A model generated the notes under the pieces. The model was not told the origin of the DNA and searched no databases. It was given only the letters and a program-made list of their open reading frames with translations. From Candidatus Rokuibacteriota bacterium (lineage in GTDB: Bacteria > Methylomirabilota > Methylomirabilia > Rokubacteriales > CSP1-6), in NCBI GenBank assembly GCA_003220345.1, contig QHSC01000095.1, positions 1-38,081 on the forward strand: a stretch of DNA of 38,081 nucleotides. Direction: 5' to 3'. Position 1 is the first letter of the stretch; the number at the start of each line of letters is the position of its first letter. Shown piece by piece: positions 31,267 to 38,081 of this stretch. A program made the translations under genes and the position numbers.

Positions 31267-31378
31267 GTAGCTCGGAGGGGGGCTCCGCCCCCCTTCCGAA
31301 ACCTCCCCCCGAAACAGATTGCGCCGGCACGCCGGCGCTCGAAGTGGAACATTCCTGCTCGCGAGGGCAAGGGATTAC
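31263..31378. repeat. Dispersed 115-bp repeat, copy B (inverted relative to copy A)
   Basis: The reverse complement of this stretch matches 9882-9998 at roughly 85 percent. Its outer end CTAGGTAGCTCGGAGGGGGG supplies the stop codon of the J-domain gene. The stem GGGGGGCTCCGCCCCCC can form from either strand. The other end stops 12 bases before the convergent FAD oxidoreductase stop, so the element fills the space between the genes and could terminate both. Confidence 0.85.
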
Positions 31379-31390
31379 CCGGACAAAACC

Positions 31391-32608
31391 CTAGGTGCCC
31401 GTCGCTCTGGAGCCGGCGCGCGCCGGCGGGGGATCGATGTAGTCGGGCCGCACGGCATAGGGATGGGCACCCTCGACCGTCCGGCCCTGCGCGAACCGGC
31501 GAATGTTGAACGCCTCGATATCCACGGTCTTCGCGCGGCCCTCGGTCACCAGCTCCGCCATGCACAGGCCGACGGCGGGCGCGATCTTGAACCCGGAGCC
31601 GCTGAAGGCGGTGGCAAGGAACAGACCGTCGAGGCCGTCCACACCCCCCAGGATCGCATGGCGATCCGCGCTGTACCCGTCGAAGGCCCGGTAGCCGCGG
31701 GCCAGGGTCGCGCGCTCCATCACGGGGATGCGATGCATCAGGAGCCGGGCGCCGATGTCGCTCGCCTGCGGCGGCAGGCCGGTCGGCAGCGTGTCGGGGT
31801 CGATGTCCCACTCCTGGCACGGCACGCCGGCGAGGGTGAGGCCACCTGCCTCCGGGCGGAAGTAGTTGCCCTGGACGTTGTCGATGAAGACCATGTGAGC
31901 ATTCCGGAGCTCGGGCGGCCGCGTCACCGCCACGGTGTCGATGGCCTTGGGCCGCGCGGGCAGGGCCAGCCCGAACTCCCGGCATAGACGAGTCGACCAC
32001 GCGCCCGCCGCGACGATCACGCAGCCCGCGTCGATGCGCCCGGCCGAAGTGTCGACTCCCGTCACCCGGCTCTCCCGGCGAACCACTCCGGTCACTGCGG
32101 TCCACTGGAGGACGCGGGCGCCCAGCTCGGTCGCCCGGCGTCGGAAACCCTCCACCGTCTCCGCGGGGTTGGCGTAGCCGCTGTCCGGCTCATACGCCGC
32201 GGCGCCGATATCGTCGACATTGACGAAGGGCTGGAGCTCCTTCAGCTCCGCGGCCGTGAGCGCTGTCGTGTTGACGCCCAGGCCCTGGAGCATCTCGACG
32301 TTGAGCCGGAGATTGTCCGCGTAGGCCGGCCCGACGACATTCACGAAGCCGGTGTGGCTGAAGACGGGGGGCCCGCCCATGAGCTCGGCCCAGTGCTTGA
32401 ACACGGGGAAGCTCGCCCAGGCCAGGCGGGCATCCCACTCGTTCGTGTAGTGCATGCGGACGAGGGCGCTGGATCGTCCCGACGCGCCACTGGCCAGCGC
32501 GCCCTTCTCGAGGAGCACGACGTTCACGCCGCGGGCGGCCAGCGCGTAGGCGATGCTCGCGCCGTTCACGCCCCCGCCCACCACCACCACGTCGGCTGTC
32601 TGGCTCAT
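31391..32608 (-). CDS. FAD-dependent oxidoreductase, sarcosine/glycine oxidase type (DAO)
   Basis: A protein of about 405 residues of the DAO fold. It begins MSQTADVVVVGGGVNGASIA with the FAD-binding loop, then VVLLEKGALASGASGRSSAL, typical of sarcosine oxidase and dimethylglycine dehydrogenase relatives. Later parts are IVAAGAWSTRL, NVQGNYFRPEAGGLTLAGV, RGYRAFDGYSADRHAILG and ATAFSGSGFKIAPAVG, all FAD- and substrate-pocket regions of the family. It probably oxidises a secondary amine or amino acid and makes peroxide or reduces a quinone. The ATG at 32608 is chosen over a GTG at 32620; neither has a strong ribosome site. No partner genes adjoin. Confidence 0.88.
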   Translation of the reverse strand: MSQTADVVVVGGGVNGASIAYALAARGVNVVLLEKGALASGASGRSSALVRMHYTNEWDARLAWASFPVFKHWAELMGGPPVFSHTGFVNVVGPAYADNLRLNVEMLQGLGVNTTALTAAELKELQPFVNVDDIGAAAYEPDSGYANPAETVEGFRRRATELGARVLQWTAVTGVVRRESRVTGVDTSAGRIDAGCVIVAAGAWSTRLCREFGLALPARPKAIDTVAVTRPPELRNAHMVFIDNVQGNYFRPEAGGLTLAGVPCQEWDIDPDTLPTGLPPQASDIGARLLMHRIPVMERATLARGYRAFDGYSADRHAILGGVDGLDGLFLATAFSGSGFKIAPAVGLCMAELVTEGRAKTVDIEAFNIRRFAQGRTVEGAHPYAVRPDYIDPPPARAGSRATGT

Positions 32609-32844
32609 CGCGTCGCCCACATGCCGGGCATGTTACCTCAGCTCGAGATTGGCGGCCGGAGAGTGTAACCAATTGGCCCGGTCAACTTCCGGGCGTAGGA
32701 GAAGTTTACGATCCGTGATCGCCGTCGTCGCCGGTGTTTTGCAATCATCGATCATTCAAGCATTCGCGCTTCCGGTATGGATGATGCTTCTTTCGTTGCA
32801 AACATCGAGAAGTGTCGGAAGACCTGGAGGAGGAGGCATACGCC

Positions 32845-33099
32845 ATGAAACGCGCCGTATCGGCAGCGCCCACGCGCCACCGGACCATCGACGAGCTCGA
32901 CACCGACCTTCTCGCGACCCTCGAGGAGCGAGACAGGCGACTGTACGCGATTCTGAGCAAGACCACGCGCTACCGGAACATTCTCACGGGAGAAATCAAG
33001 CACCTCCGCGCCGGGAGCGCGCCCGAGCTCATTCGGGCCCTCATGGCCCAGTGGGACCATCTGCGTCGGGACATCAAGCGGCTGGCCCAGGACCTCTAG
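32845..33099 (+). CDS. Small helical protein of unknown function
   Basis: An 84-residue charged protein. The ATG at 32845 is preceded by GGAGGAGGAGG nine bases away, so it is chosen over an upstream GTG at 32812. It opens MKRAVSAAPTRHRTIDELDT and continues as alternating charged helices (LLATLEERDRRLYAILSKTT and LIRALMAQWDHLRRDIKRLA). There is no signal peptide, Cys or known motif. The 236-base gap on its left is less GC-rich than the rest and contains GTTTTGCAA and TTGCAAAC 53 bases apart, which may be regulatory. Confidence 0.65.
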   Translation: MKRAVSAAPTRHRTIDELDTDLLATLEERDRRLYAILSKTTRYRNILTGEIKHLRAGSAPELIRALMAQWDHLRRDIKRLAQDL

Positions 33100-33467
33100 C
33101 AGGCGGCTGAAAAAGGCCCATCTGGGGGAGTGCGGCGCCCTCGACCGCGGGCTCACCGTACGTGGCAGTTCGACCTGAGCGGCGGAGCCGCGAGGCGAGG
33201 GCTGAGCAAGAACTACGCCTCGCCTGCGGATTGACTGGCCCTCGTCTCGCGTCGGCCCATGGCCGCCGCTCAACTCGAACGGCGGGGCGCCTCGCATCTG
33301 GACCTTTTGGAGCCCCCTGCACGTTCTCGAGCACTCCATTAGAGGGGGACTGTAGGAGATCTTTACAGTTCGTGACTGGGCTCGGGCCCTGACGTCGAGC
33401 TCCTGGCTGCCCCCCTTGACTGCGTCCCAGCCGGGGGCGAGTATCGACTCGGGGAGGCAGCTCACGC
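33100..33467. other. Intergenic region with long imperfect inverted repeat, 368 bp
   Basis: No gene is supported here. The first 220 bases form a nested inverted repeat. The outer arms GCAGGCGGCTGAAAAAGG (from about 33100) and the complement of CCTTTTGGAGCCCCCTGC (to about 33323) match at about 20 of 26 positions. Inner arms GTTCGACCTGAGCGGCGG (33168-33185) and CCGCCGCTCAACTCGAAC (33263-33280) match at 16 of 18. This looks like a decayed MITE or REP pair. The remaining 145 bases show nothing recognisable except a probable ribosome site GGGAGG before the gene at 33468. Confidence 0.65.
33168..33207. repeat. Dispersed 39-bp intergenic motif, copy 3 (opposite strand)
   Basis: The reverse complement, GCTCAGCCCTCGCCTCGCGG then CTCCGCCGCTCAGGTCGAAC, aligns with 18809-18847 at about 30 of 39 positions and with 24975-25013. 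It forms the inner left arm of the inverted repeat in this gap. Confidence 0.5.
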
Positions 33468-34514
33468 GTGCATTTCGGGATCTTCGTCGAGGAGATCCGT
33501 CACGGAGCGAATCAGGTCGCGTCGTTCCGGGACGTCTTCGAGCAGGCCGACCGGGCAGAGGCCTGGGGAATCGACTGTGTCTGGCTCGGCGAGATCCATT
33601 TCACCCCGTCGCGCTCGGTGATCTCCGCCTCGCTCCAGGTGGCGAGCGCCATCGCCACCCGCACGCGGCGAGTCCGCGTGGGCACGGCCGTCCAGGTTCT
33701 TCCCCTGAACCACCCGCTGCGCATCGCCGAGGAAGTCGCGACCATCGACCACATCAGCGAGGGCCGCTTCGAGTTCGGCATCGGCCGCAGCGGCGTCGTG
33801 CGCACGTATGACACCTACGGCGTGCCCTACGCCGAGAGCCAGGCTCGCTTTCGCGAAGGGCTCGAGATCATCCGACAGGCCTGGAAGGGCGAGCCCTTCA
33901 GCTACGAGGGCGAGTTCTATCGCGTCAACAATGCCACGGTGGCGCCGCGCCCGTATCAGGATCCCCACCCGCCCATTCGCATGGCGGCCACGAGCGAGGA
34001 GACCTTTCCCGCGGCGGGCCGGATGGGATTGCCCATCTTCGTCGGGCTCCGCGCCACGGAGATCCCCGACCTGCAGGTTCAGCTCGCGCCGTACCGGCAA
34101 GCCTGGCGCGAGGCGGGCCATCCGGGGGAGCCCAGCGTCTATCTCCGCATCCCCGTCTACGTCTCCCCCACCGCCGAAGGCGCCCGGGAAGAGCCTCGCG
34201 AGAGCCTCGCGGCCTTCTTCGCTCGCCAGACCGAGCTGGCGCGCTCGGCGGTTGGCCGCGCCGGCGCCGGTCCCGCCGATCGACGGCGCTTCCAGGCCGA
34301 GCGCATGGCCAATCTGTCCTACGACGACATCCTCGCCAAGAAAGTGGTGTTCGGCACCGCGGCGAGCGTGATCGATCGGCTCGGCGAGCTCCGGGAAGAG
34401 CTGGGGCTCGACGGCGTCGTGGCCGAGCTGAATCCGGGCGGCCGCATTCCTCCCGAGCTCGAGACGCGAAGCCTCCAGCTCCTGACGCACGAGGTGATGC
34501 CCGCGTTCAAGTGA
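33468..34514 (+). CDS. LLM-class flavin-dependent oxidoreductase (luciferase-like), first
   Basis: A 348-residue TIM-barrel enzyme of the bacterial luciferase-like family (PF00296), using FMN or F420. The start is GTG at 33468 with GGGAGG ten bases upstream. It opens HFGIFVEEIRHGANQVASF, then AEAWGIDCVWLGEIHFTPSR, RRVRVGTAVQVLPLNHPLR, EEVATIDHISEGRFEFGIGR and a C-terminal ILAKKVVFGTAASVIDRLG. Most relatives are monooxygenases acting on carbon-sulfur, carbon-nitrogen or long-chain substrates. It leads a four-gene run with a dioxygenase, an amidohydrolase and a second LLM enzyme, probably one pathway. The substrate is not evident. Confidence 0.9.
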   Translation: MHFGIFVEEIRHGANQVASFRDVFEQADRAEAWGIDCVWLGEIHFTPSRSVISASLQVASAIATRTRRVRVGTAVQVLPLNHPLRIAEEVATIDHISEGRFEFGIGRSGVVRTYDTYGVPYAESQARFREGLEIIRQAWKGEPFSYEGEFYRVNNATVAPRPYQDPHPPIRMAATSEETFPAAGRMGLPIFVGLRATEIPDLQVQLAPYRQAWREAGHPGEPSVYLRIPVYVSPTAEGAREEPRESLAAFFARQTELARSAVGRAGAGPADRRRFQAERMANLSYDDILAKKVVFGTAASVIDRLGELREELGLDGVVAELNPGGRIPPELETRSLQLLTHEVMPAFK

Positions 34515-34560
34515 GCCGGTTCTGCTGGGTTCGTTGGGACCACGACAGGAGGACGTAGCG

Positions 34561-35415
34561 ATGATCGAGGTTCGCCGCCTGGGGCCGCAGATAGGCGCGG
34601 AGATCCACGGAGTCGACGTCAGGAAGCTCGACGACGCGGGCTTCGCCGCCATCTATCGCGCGTGGCTGGATTCCAACGTCCTCGTGGTGCCGGGTCAGCA
34701 GCTCGAGATCCAGGACTTCCTCCGCTATAGCCGCCGCTTCGGGGTCGTGCACCCACATCCCTCGAAGATGACGCGTCACCCCGACTATCCCGAGATCACC
34801 CTGCTGGGCGTCAACAAGTTCGGGCCCGACGGCCAGCTCGATCAGGCGATCTATCGCCGCGGCGCCGAGGGCTGGCACACCGATGGCGCTTACGATCAGG
34901 AGCCGTTCAAGGCGACCCAGCTCTATGCCCTCGCCGTGCCGAGCTCGGGCGGCGACACGTTCTTCGCCAGCATGTACGCGGCCTACGAGGCGCTGCCGCC
35001 CCGGCTGAAGCAGCGCCTGGAGGGGCGGAAGGGAGCCTTCACCTACGGGGGCCGCCGCAAGGCCACCGCCCTCCTCAACGAGGAGGACCGTGACTGGACA
35101 CCCGTCTTCCACCCGATCATCCGCACGCATCCGGAGACGGGGCGCAAGGGCCTCTACTTCGATCCGGGCAAGATCCTGCGCATCGAGGGCGTGGAGGCGG
35201 GGGAGAGCGACGAGCTGATCGACGAGCTGACCGGCTACATGATCCAGCCCGCCGGCGAGTACCGCCACAAGTGGCGCAAGGGCGACATCGTCATCTGGGA
35301 CAACCGCTGCTCGTACCACAAGGCGGCGGGCGACTATCCACCCGAGGAAGACCGCATCCACTGGCGCGTCTCGATCAAGGAGCGCTCCGCCGCGGACACG
35401 CGCGCGTCCGCCTAG
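34561..35415 (+). CDS. TauD/TfdA-family Fe(II)/2-oxoglutarate dioxygenase
   Basis: A 284-residue non-haem iron dioxygenase. AGGAGG precedes the ATG at 34561, which decides the start. It opens MIEVRRLGPQIGAEIHGVDV, the usual N-terminal strand. The iron ligands are H106 and D108 in GWHTDGAYD and H253 in NRCSYHKAAGD; R269 in HWRVSI binds 2-oxoglutarate. Related enzymes hydroxylate taurine, phenoxyacetates, alkyl sulfates or carnitine precursors, often cleaving the product. It is one base before the amidohydrolase gene, so a shared pathway is probable. The substrate remains unknown. Confidence 0.92.
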   Translation: MIEVRRLGPQIGAEIHGVDVRKLDDAGFAAIYRAWLDSNVLVVPGQQLEIQDFLRYSRRFGVVHPHPSKMTRHPDYPEITLLGVNKFGPDGQLDQAIYRRGAEGWHTDGAYDQEPFKATQLYALAVPSSGGDTFFASMYAAYEALPPRLKQRLEGRKGAFTYGGRRKATALLNEEDRDWTPVFHPIIRTHPETGRKGLYFDPGKILRIEGVEAGESDELIDELTGYMIQPAGEYRHKWRKGDIVIWDNRCSYHKAAGDYPPEEDRIHWRVSIKERSAADTRASA

Positions 35416-35416
35416 C

Positions 35417-36415
35417 ATGCGCGCCATCGACGTGCACGCCCATCTCGTGCCGCAGTCGCTGTGGCGCGCCGCCGAGGCCGGGAAGGACTGGTACGGCTAC
35501 CGGCACGAGGCCGGCCAGGGCCTCGGCGTCATGGTGGGCAACGGCAAGCGCACGGCTTTCAGCTCGCCAAAGGTGCGCTTCACGACGGACGAGCGATTGA
35601 AAGACATGGACGCCCAGGGCGTGGACGTTCAGGTGCTCTCGATCCACACGCCGTTCTTCGGCTACCACCTCGAACCCGCGCAGGGCCGCCAGCTCGCCCG
35701 CGAGGTCAACGACGAGATCGCGGGCCTGACCCGCCAGTCGCCCCAGCGCTTCGCGGGACTCGCCACCCTGCCCGTGCAGGACGTCACGGCGGCCATCGAC
35801 GAGCTGGAGCGCGCCGTCACCGTGCTCGGCCTCAAGGGCGCTGAGCTCGACACGAATGTGAACGGCGAGCAATGGGACGAGCCGAAGTTCCTCCCGTTCT
35901 TCAAGGCGGCCGAGGCCATGGGCGCCGTCCTTTTCTTCCACCCGCAGCCGCAGCACAACTTCCTGATGGAGCGCACGCCGCGCGACGGGCTCTTCAACAG
36001 CCTCGGCGTCATCCTCGACGACGCGATCGTCGTGGCCATCCTGATCTCCGGCGGTGTCCTGGAGGCGTGTCCGGATCTCCGGGTGTGCGTCGCCCACGGC
36101 GGCGGCCCCGCGTGCTTCGCCATGGGCCGGCTCGATCGCGGGTGGCAGAGCCGTCCCGAGGCCCGCCGCATCCCGCAGCCGCCCAGCGCCTATCAGCGCC
36201 GCCTCTACTACGACTCCGTCACGGGCAGCGAGGAGGCCCTCCGCTTCCTCCTCGACCAGGTGGGCGCGGACCGCGTGGTGCTGGGCAGCGACTGGCCCTT
36301 CGTCTCCTGGCATCCTTCGCCCGTCGCCTGGGTGCAGGGGCTCAAGAGCCTCAGCCAGGAGGAGAAGGAGCGAATCCTCTGGCGCAACCTGGAGGCCCTG
36401 CTCGACCTGAAGTAG
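35417..36415 (+). CDS. ACMSD-type amidohydrolase/decarboxylase
   Basis: A 332-residue TIM-barrel enzyme of the Amidohydro_2 family, like 2-amino-3-carboxymuconate-6-semialdehyde decarboxylase. The zinc ligands are H7 and H9 (IDVHAHL), H175 (LFFHPQP) and D292 (LGSDWPF), with H227 in VAHGGG as the probable catalytic His. ACMSD relatives carry out non-oxidative decarboxylation of aromatic or muconate-type acids, others hydrolyse C-N or C-C bonds. It begins one base after the dioxygenase stop. FFGYHLEPAQGRQLAREVND and DRVVLGSDWPFVSWHP are strong family matches. Together with the flanking oxygenases it suggests breakdown of a ring or acid, but no substrate can be read. Confidence 0.9.
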   Translation: MRAIDVHAHLVPQSLWRAAEAGKDWYGYRHEAGQGLGVMVGNGKRTAFSSPKVRFTTDERLKDMDAQGVDVQVLSIHTPFFGYHLEPAQGRQLAREVNDEIAGLTRQSPQRFAGLATLPVQDVTAAIDELERAVTVLGLKGAELDTNVNGEQWDEPKFLPFFKAAEAMGAVLFFHPQPQHNFLMERTPRDGLFNSLGVILDDAIVVAILISGGVLEACPDLRVCVAHGGGPACFAMGRLDRGWQSRPEARRIPQPPSAYQRRLYYDSVTGSEEALRFLLDQVGADRVVLGSDWPFVSWHPSPVAWVQGLKSLSQEEKERILWRNLEALLDLK

Positions 36416-36467
36416 ACGCGCCCACCGCCCGGAGCCGTGAACCTCGGACGACTGGAGACACATCCGC

Positions 36468-37517
36468 GTGAAAGTCTCGTTCGGTGTCAGCTTGAGCCCC
36501 GGAACGCCCCTTCTCCACGAGAAGGACAAGCAACGGTTCATGGATCTCGCGAAGATGGCCGACGACTACGGCGCCGAGGCCATCGGGACGTACGACACGG
36601 CCTTCATCGGCGGCGATGCCTACGTCCGGACGACCCTGCTCGCCCTCGCCTCCTCGCGGGCTCGGGTGGGGCTCCGTCCCACCAACCCGCTCACCCGCGA
36701 GCCGCAGGTCATGGCCTCCTTCCTGGCCTCCATCGACAGCCTGACGGGCGGGCGCGCCTTCATGGACATCGCCAGCGGAGACAGCGGCGTGCTCAATATC
36801 GGCCTTCGCGTGGCGTCGCGCGCGCGCATCGAGGACTACGTGCGCTGCGTGCGCGACCTGATCGCCAAGGGTGAGGGCACGTACCAGGGCCGACCGCAGC
36901 GCGTGCGCTGGTCGTCCACGGCGGTCCGCCCACGCGTTCCCATCTCGATCTGCGCCGAGGGGCCGAAGATGCTCCACCTGGGGGGGCGGATCGGCGACGG
37001 CGTCATCGCGGGCACCGGGCTGCTCCCCGAAGTCGTCCAGGGCACCATCGCCAGGATCCAGGCGGGGGCCCGCGAGGCGGGGCGCGATCCCACCGACGTC
37101 GACATCTGGTTCACCACGCGGACCTCGCTCGACGAGGACCGCGAGAAGGCCGTCCAGAACGTGAAGGCCTCGGTCTCCTCGATCCTGAACCACTCGATGC
37201 GCTTCGGCCTCGAGGACAAGCACGTGCCGGAGGACCTGAAGTCCAAGATCCAGACCTATGTCGACGGCTACGAGCTCTACGACCACGTGCTCCAGGAAGG
37301 GCGGAATCCCAAGTGGATGGACCAGCTCGGGCTGACCCAGTACGCCCTCGAGCGCTTCGCCCTCGCCGGCAACGCGCACGACTGGATCGCCCGCATCGAG
37401 CAGATCGCCCAGGCGGGCGCCCGCAAGATCTGGGTCAGCCTCCGGGCGGACAGCATGGACCGCCAGACGCACTACATGCGCATCCTGGGCGAGCAGATCA
37501 TGTCGCGCTTCGTGTAG
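36468..37517 (+). CDS. LLM-class flavin/F420-dependent oxidoreductase, second
   Basis: A 349-residue luciferase-like enzyme of a different subgroup from the one at 33468. It opens KVSFGVSLSPGTPLLHEKDK from a GTG at 36468. Typical parts are MADDYGAEAIGTYDTAFIGG, ARVGLRPTNPLTREPQVMAS, SLTGGRAFMDIASGDSG, RPRVPISICAEGPKMLHLGG and ARKIWVSLRADSMDRQTHYM. The subgroup resembles F420-dependent methylenetetrahydromethanopterin reductase-like proteins, so F420 is a plausible cofactor. It is 52 bases after the ACMSD-type gene and ends the catabolic run. No ribosome site stronger than GGAGAC is seen. Confidence 0.88.
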   Translation: MKVSFGVSLSPGTPLLHEKDKQRFMDLAKMADDYGAEAIGTYDTAFIGGDAYVRTTLLALASSRARVGLRPTNPLTREPQVMASFLASIDSLTGGRAFMDIASGDSGVLNIGLRVASRARIEDYVRCVRDLIAKGEGTYQGRPQRVRWSSTAVRPRVPISICAEGPKMLHLGGRIGDGVIAGTGLLPEVVQGTIARIQAGAREAGRDPTDVDIWFTTRTSLDEDREKAVQNVKASVSSILNHSMRFGLEDKHVPEDLKSKIQTYVDGYELYDHVLQEGRNPKWMDQLGLTQYALERFALAGNAHDWIARIEQIAQAGARKIWVSLRADSMDRQTHYMRILGEQIMSRFV

Positions 37518-37526
37518 GGAGAGCCG

Positions 37527-37877
37527 TCAGCGACCGAGGCGCCGCTCGATGTCCTCTATGCGGGCCTGGAGCGCGCTCACCTGCTGCTTCAGCTCGGCGA
37601 GGTCGCGTTCCAGGATCTCGCGCCGGCCGTTCTCGTCGGCGAGACCGGCTTCGATCCGGCGAAGCGCCTGCGTGATCGCGTGGTACTCCTACTCGAGCCG
37701 CTCGAAGCGCAGGTAGATTTTGTCGAAATGGTCGAGCATCTCTCGGCGGAGCTCGGTGAACTGATCGTTCATCCCGTCGAATCGGCGATCGATCGCGGCG
37801 AACTGGCGGGCGATTTCGGTGAACTGACGTCCGAGGAATTCGACGAGTTCTTGATGCTCGGCCGAGGCCATGGGCAA
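37527..37877 (-). pseudogene. Coiled-coil protein gene interrupted by an in-frame amber codon
   Basis: Read on the minus strand from the ATG at 37877, the frame gives MPMASAEHQELVEFLGRQFT and continues as heptads to LRFERLE, where a TAG stands at 37691-37689. The same frame then continues with EYHAITQALRRIEAGLADEN to RIEDIERRLGR and a TGA at 37527. Both halves are coiled coil and join smoothly, so the intact product would have 116 residues. The TAG could be one transition from CAG (Gln). The first half alone is 62 residues. Similar helical proteins of unknown role are common in this type of genome. A sequencing error or suppression of the stop are alternatives. Confidence 0.75.
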
Positions 37878-37990
37878 TACCTACCGCAGGTCCACGGCCC
37901 ATGCAAGTGTGCCCTTACGGAGACACTCTAGGGCATTCCGTCCGAGGTGCCTCCGCGTCGGTGAACGGCTAGTGGCAAGGGACAGCTCAG

Positions 37991-38081
<91 letters not shown>

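Noticed and set aside
32609..32844. GTTTTGCAA and TTGCAAAC pair as an operator
   Set aside because: The half-sites are 53 bases apart and have no known regulator nearby, so the evidence is too weak for a feature.
37689..37691. In-frame TAG as a pyrrolysine codon
   Set aside because: The residue lies in a plain coiled coil with no methylamine methyltransferase context; mutation or error is much simpler.

Overview
This window is about 38 kb of dense, GC-rich bacterial DNA with no rRNA, tRNA, CRISPR array or prophage. The gene mix is branched-chain amino acid and oligopeptide ABC transporters, metal-dependent amidohydrolases, luciferase-like flavin oxidoreductases, a TauD-type dioxygenase, DUF1989 proteins and FAD-dependent amine oxidases. 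With its frequent GTG/TTG starts, this resembles soil or groundwater lineages such as Candidatus Rokubacteria (Methylomirabilota). That placement is an inference from gene content, because no marker gene is present.

Layout. 1-3.9 kb: the end of an ABC_sub_bind solute-binding protein, then a frameshifted nitrilase and a frameshifted proline racemase-like gene facing away from each other across an 82-bp palindrome, then an intact D-amino-acid dehydrogenase. A second copy of the palindrome fills the gap before the next operon. 3.9-8.9 kb (minus): a complete Liv-type operon, binding protein, LivH, a LivM-LivG fusion and LivF. 9.0-10.6 kb: two DUF1989 genes separated by a 117-bp repeat. 10.7-14.6 kb (minus): an Opp/Dpp transporter with two permeases and a double ATPase but no binding protein. 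14.7-17.1 kb: a cupin of the DMSP-lyase-like superfamily, divergent from and overlapping the start codon of an M24-fold protein whose key residues fit the DMSP lyase DddP, then a DinB protein. 17.2-19.3 kb (minus): an Atz/Trz amidohydrolase and a VOC protein. 19.6-21.4 kb: a coiled-coil protein with a tandem repeat and a soluble hybrid histidine kinase. 21.5-24.9 kb (minus): a DUF1614 membrane protein, two small exported proteins and an amidohydrolase. 25.1-28.5 kb: a second Dpp system with binding protein and permeases but no ATPases. 28.6-31.3 kb: a membrane-protein cluster including DUF2167 and J-domain proteins. 31.4-32.6 kb (minus): a FAD oxidoreductase. 32.8-37.5 kb: a small protein, then a catabolic run of LLM oxidoreductase, TauD-type dioxygenase, ACMSD-type amidohydrolase and a second LLM enzyme. 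The right end has a coiled-coil gene split by an in-frame amber codon and the last residues of a histidine kinase.

How it fits together. The region looks like a scavenging island: uptake of amino acids, peptides and small amides, followed by hydrolytic, oxidative and racemase/dehydrogenase steps. The most notable locus is the pair at 14.7-16.6 kb, where two unrelated protein families known to cleave dimethylsulfoniopropionate (DMSP) sit head to head. Several gene borders carry short inverted-repeat elements of at least four kinds, and genes at two of those borders are broken or end inside the element.
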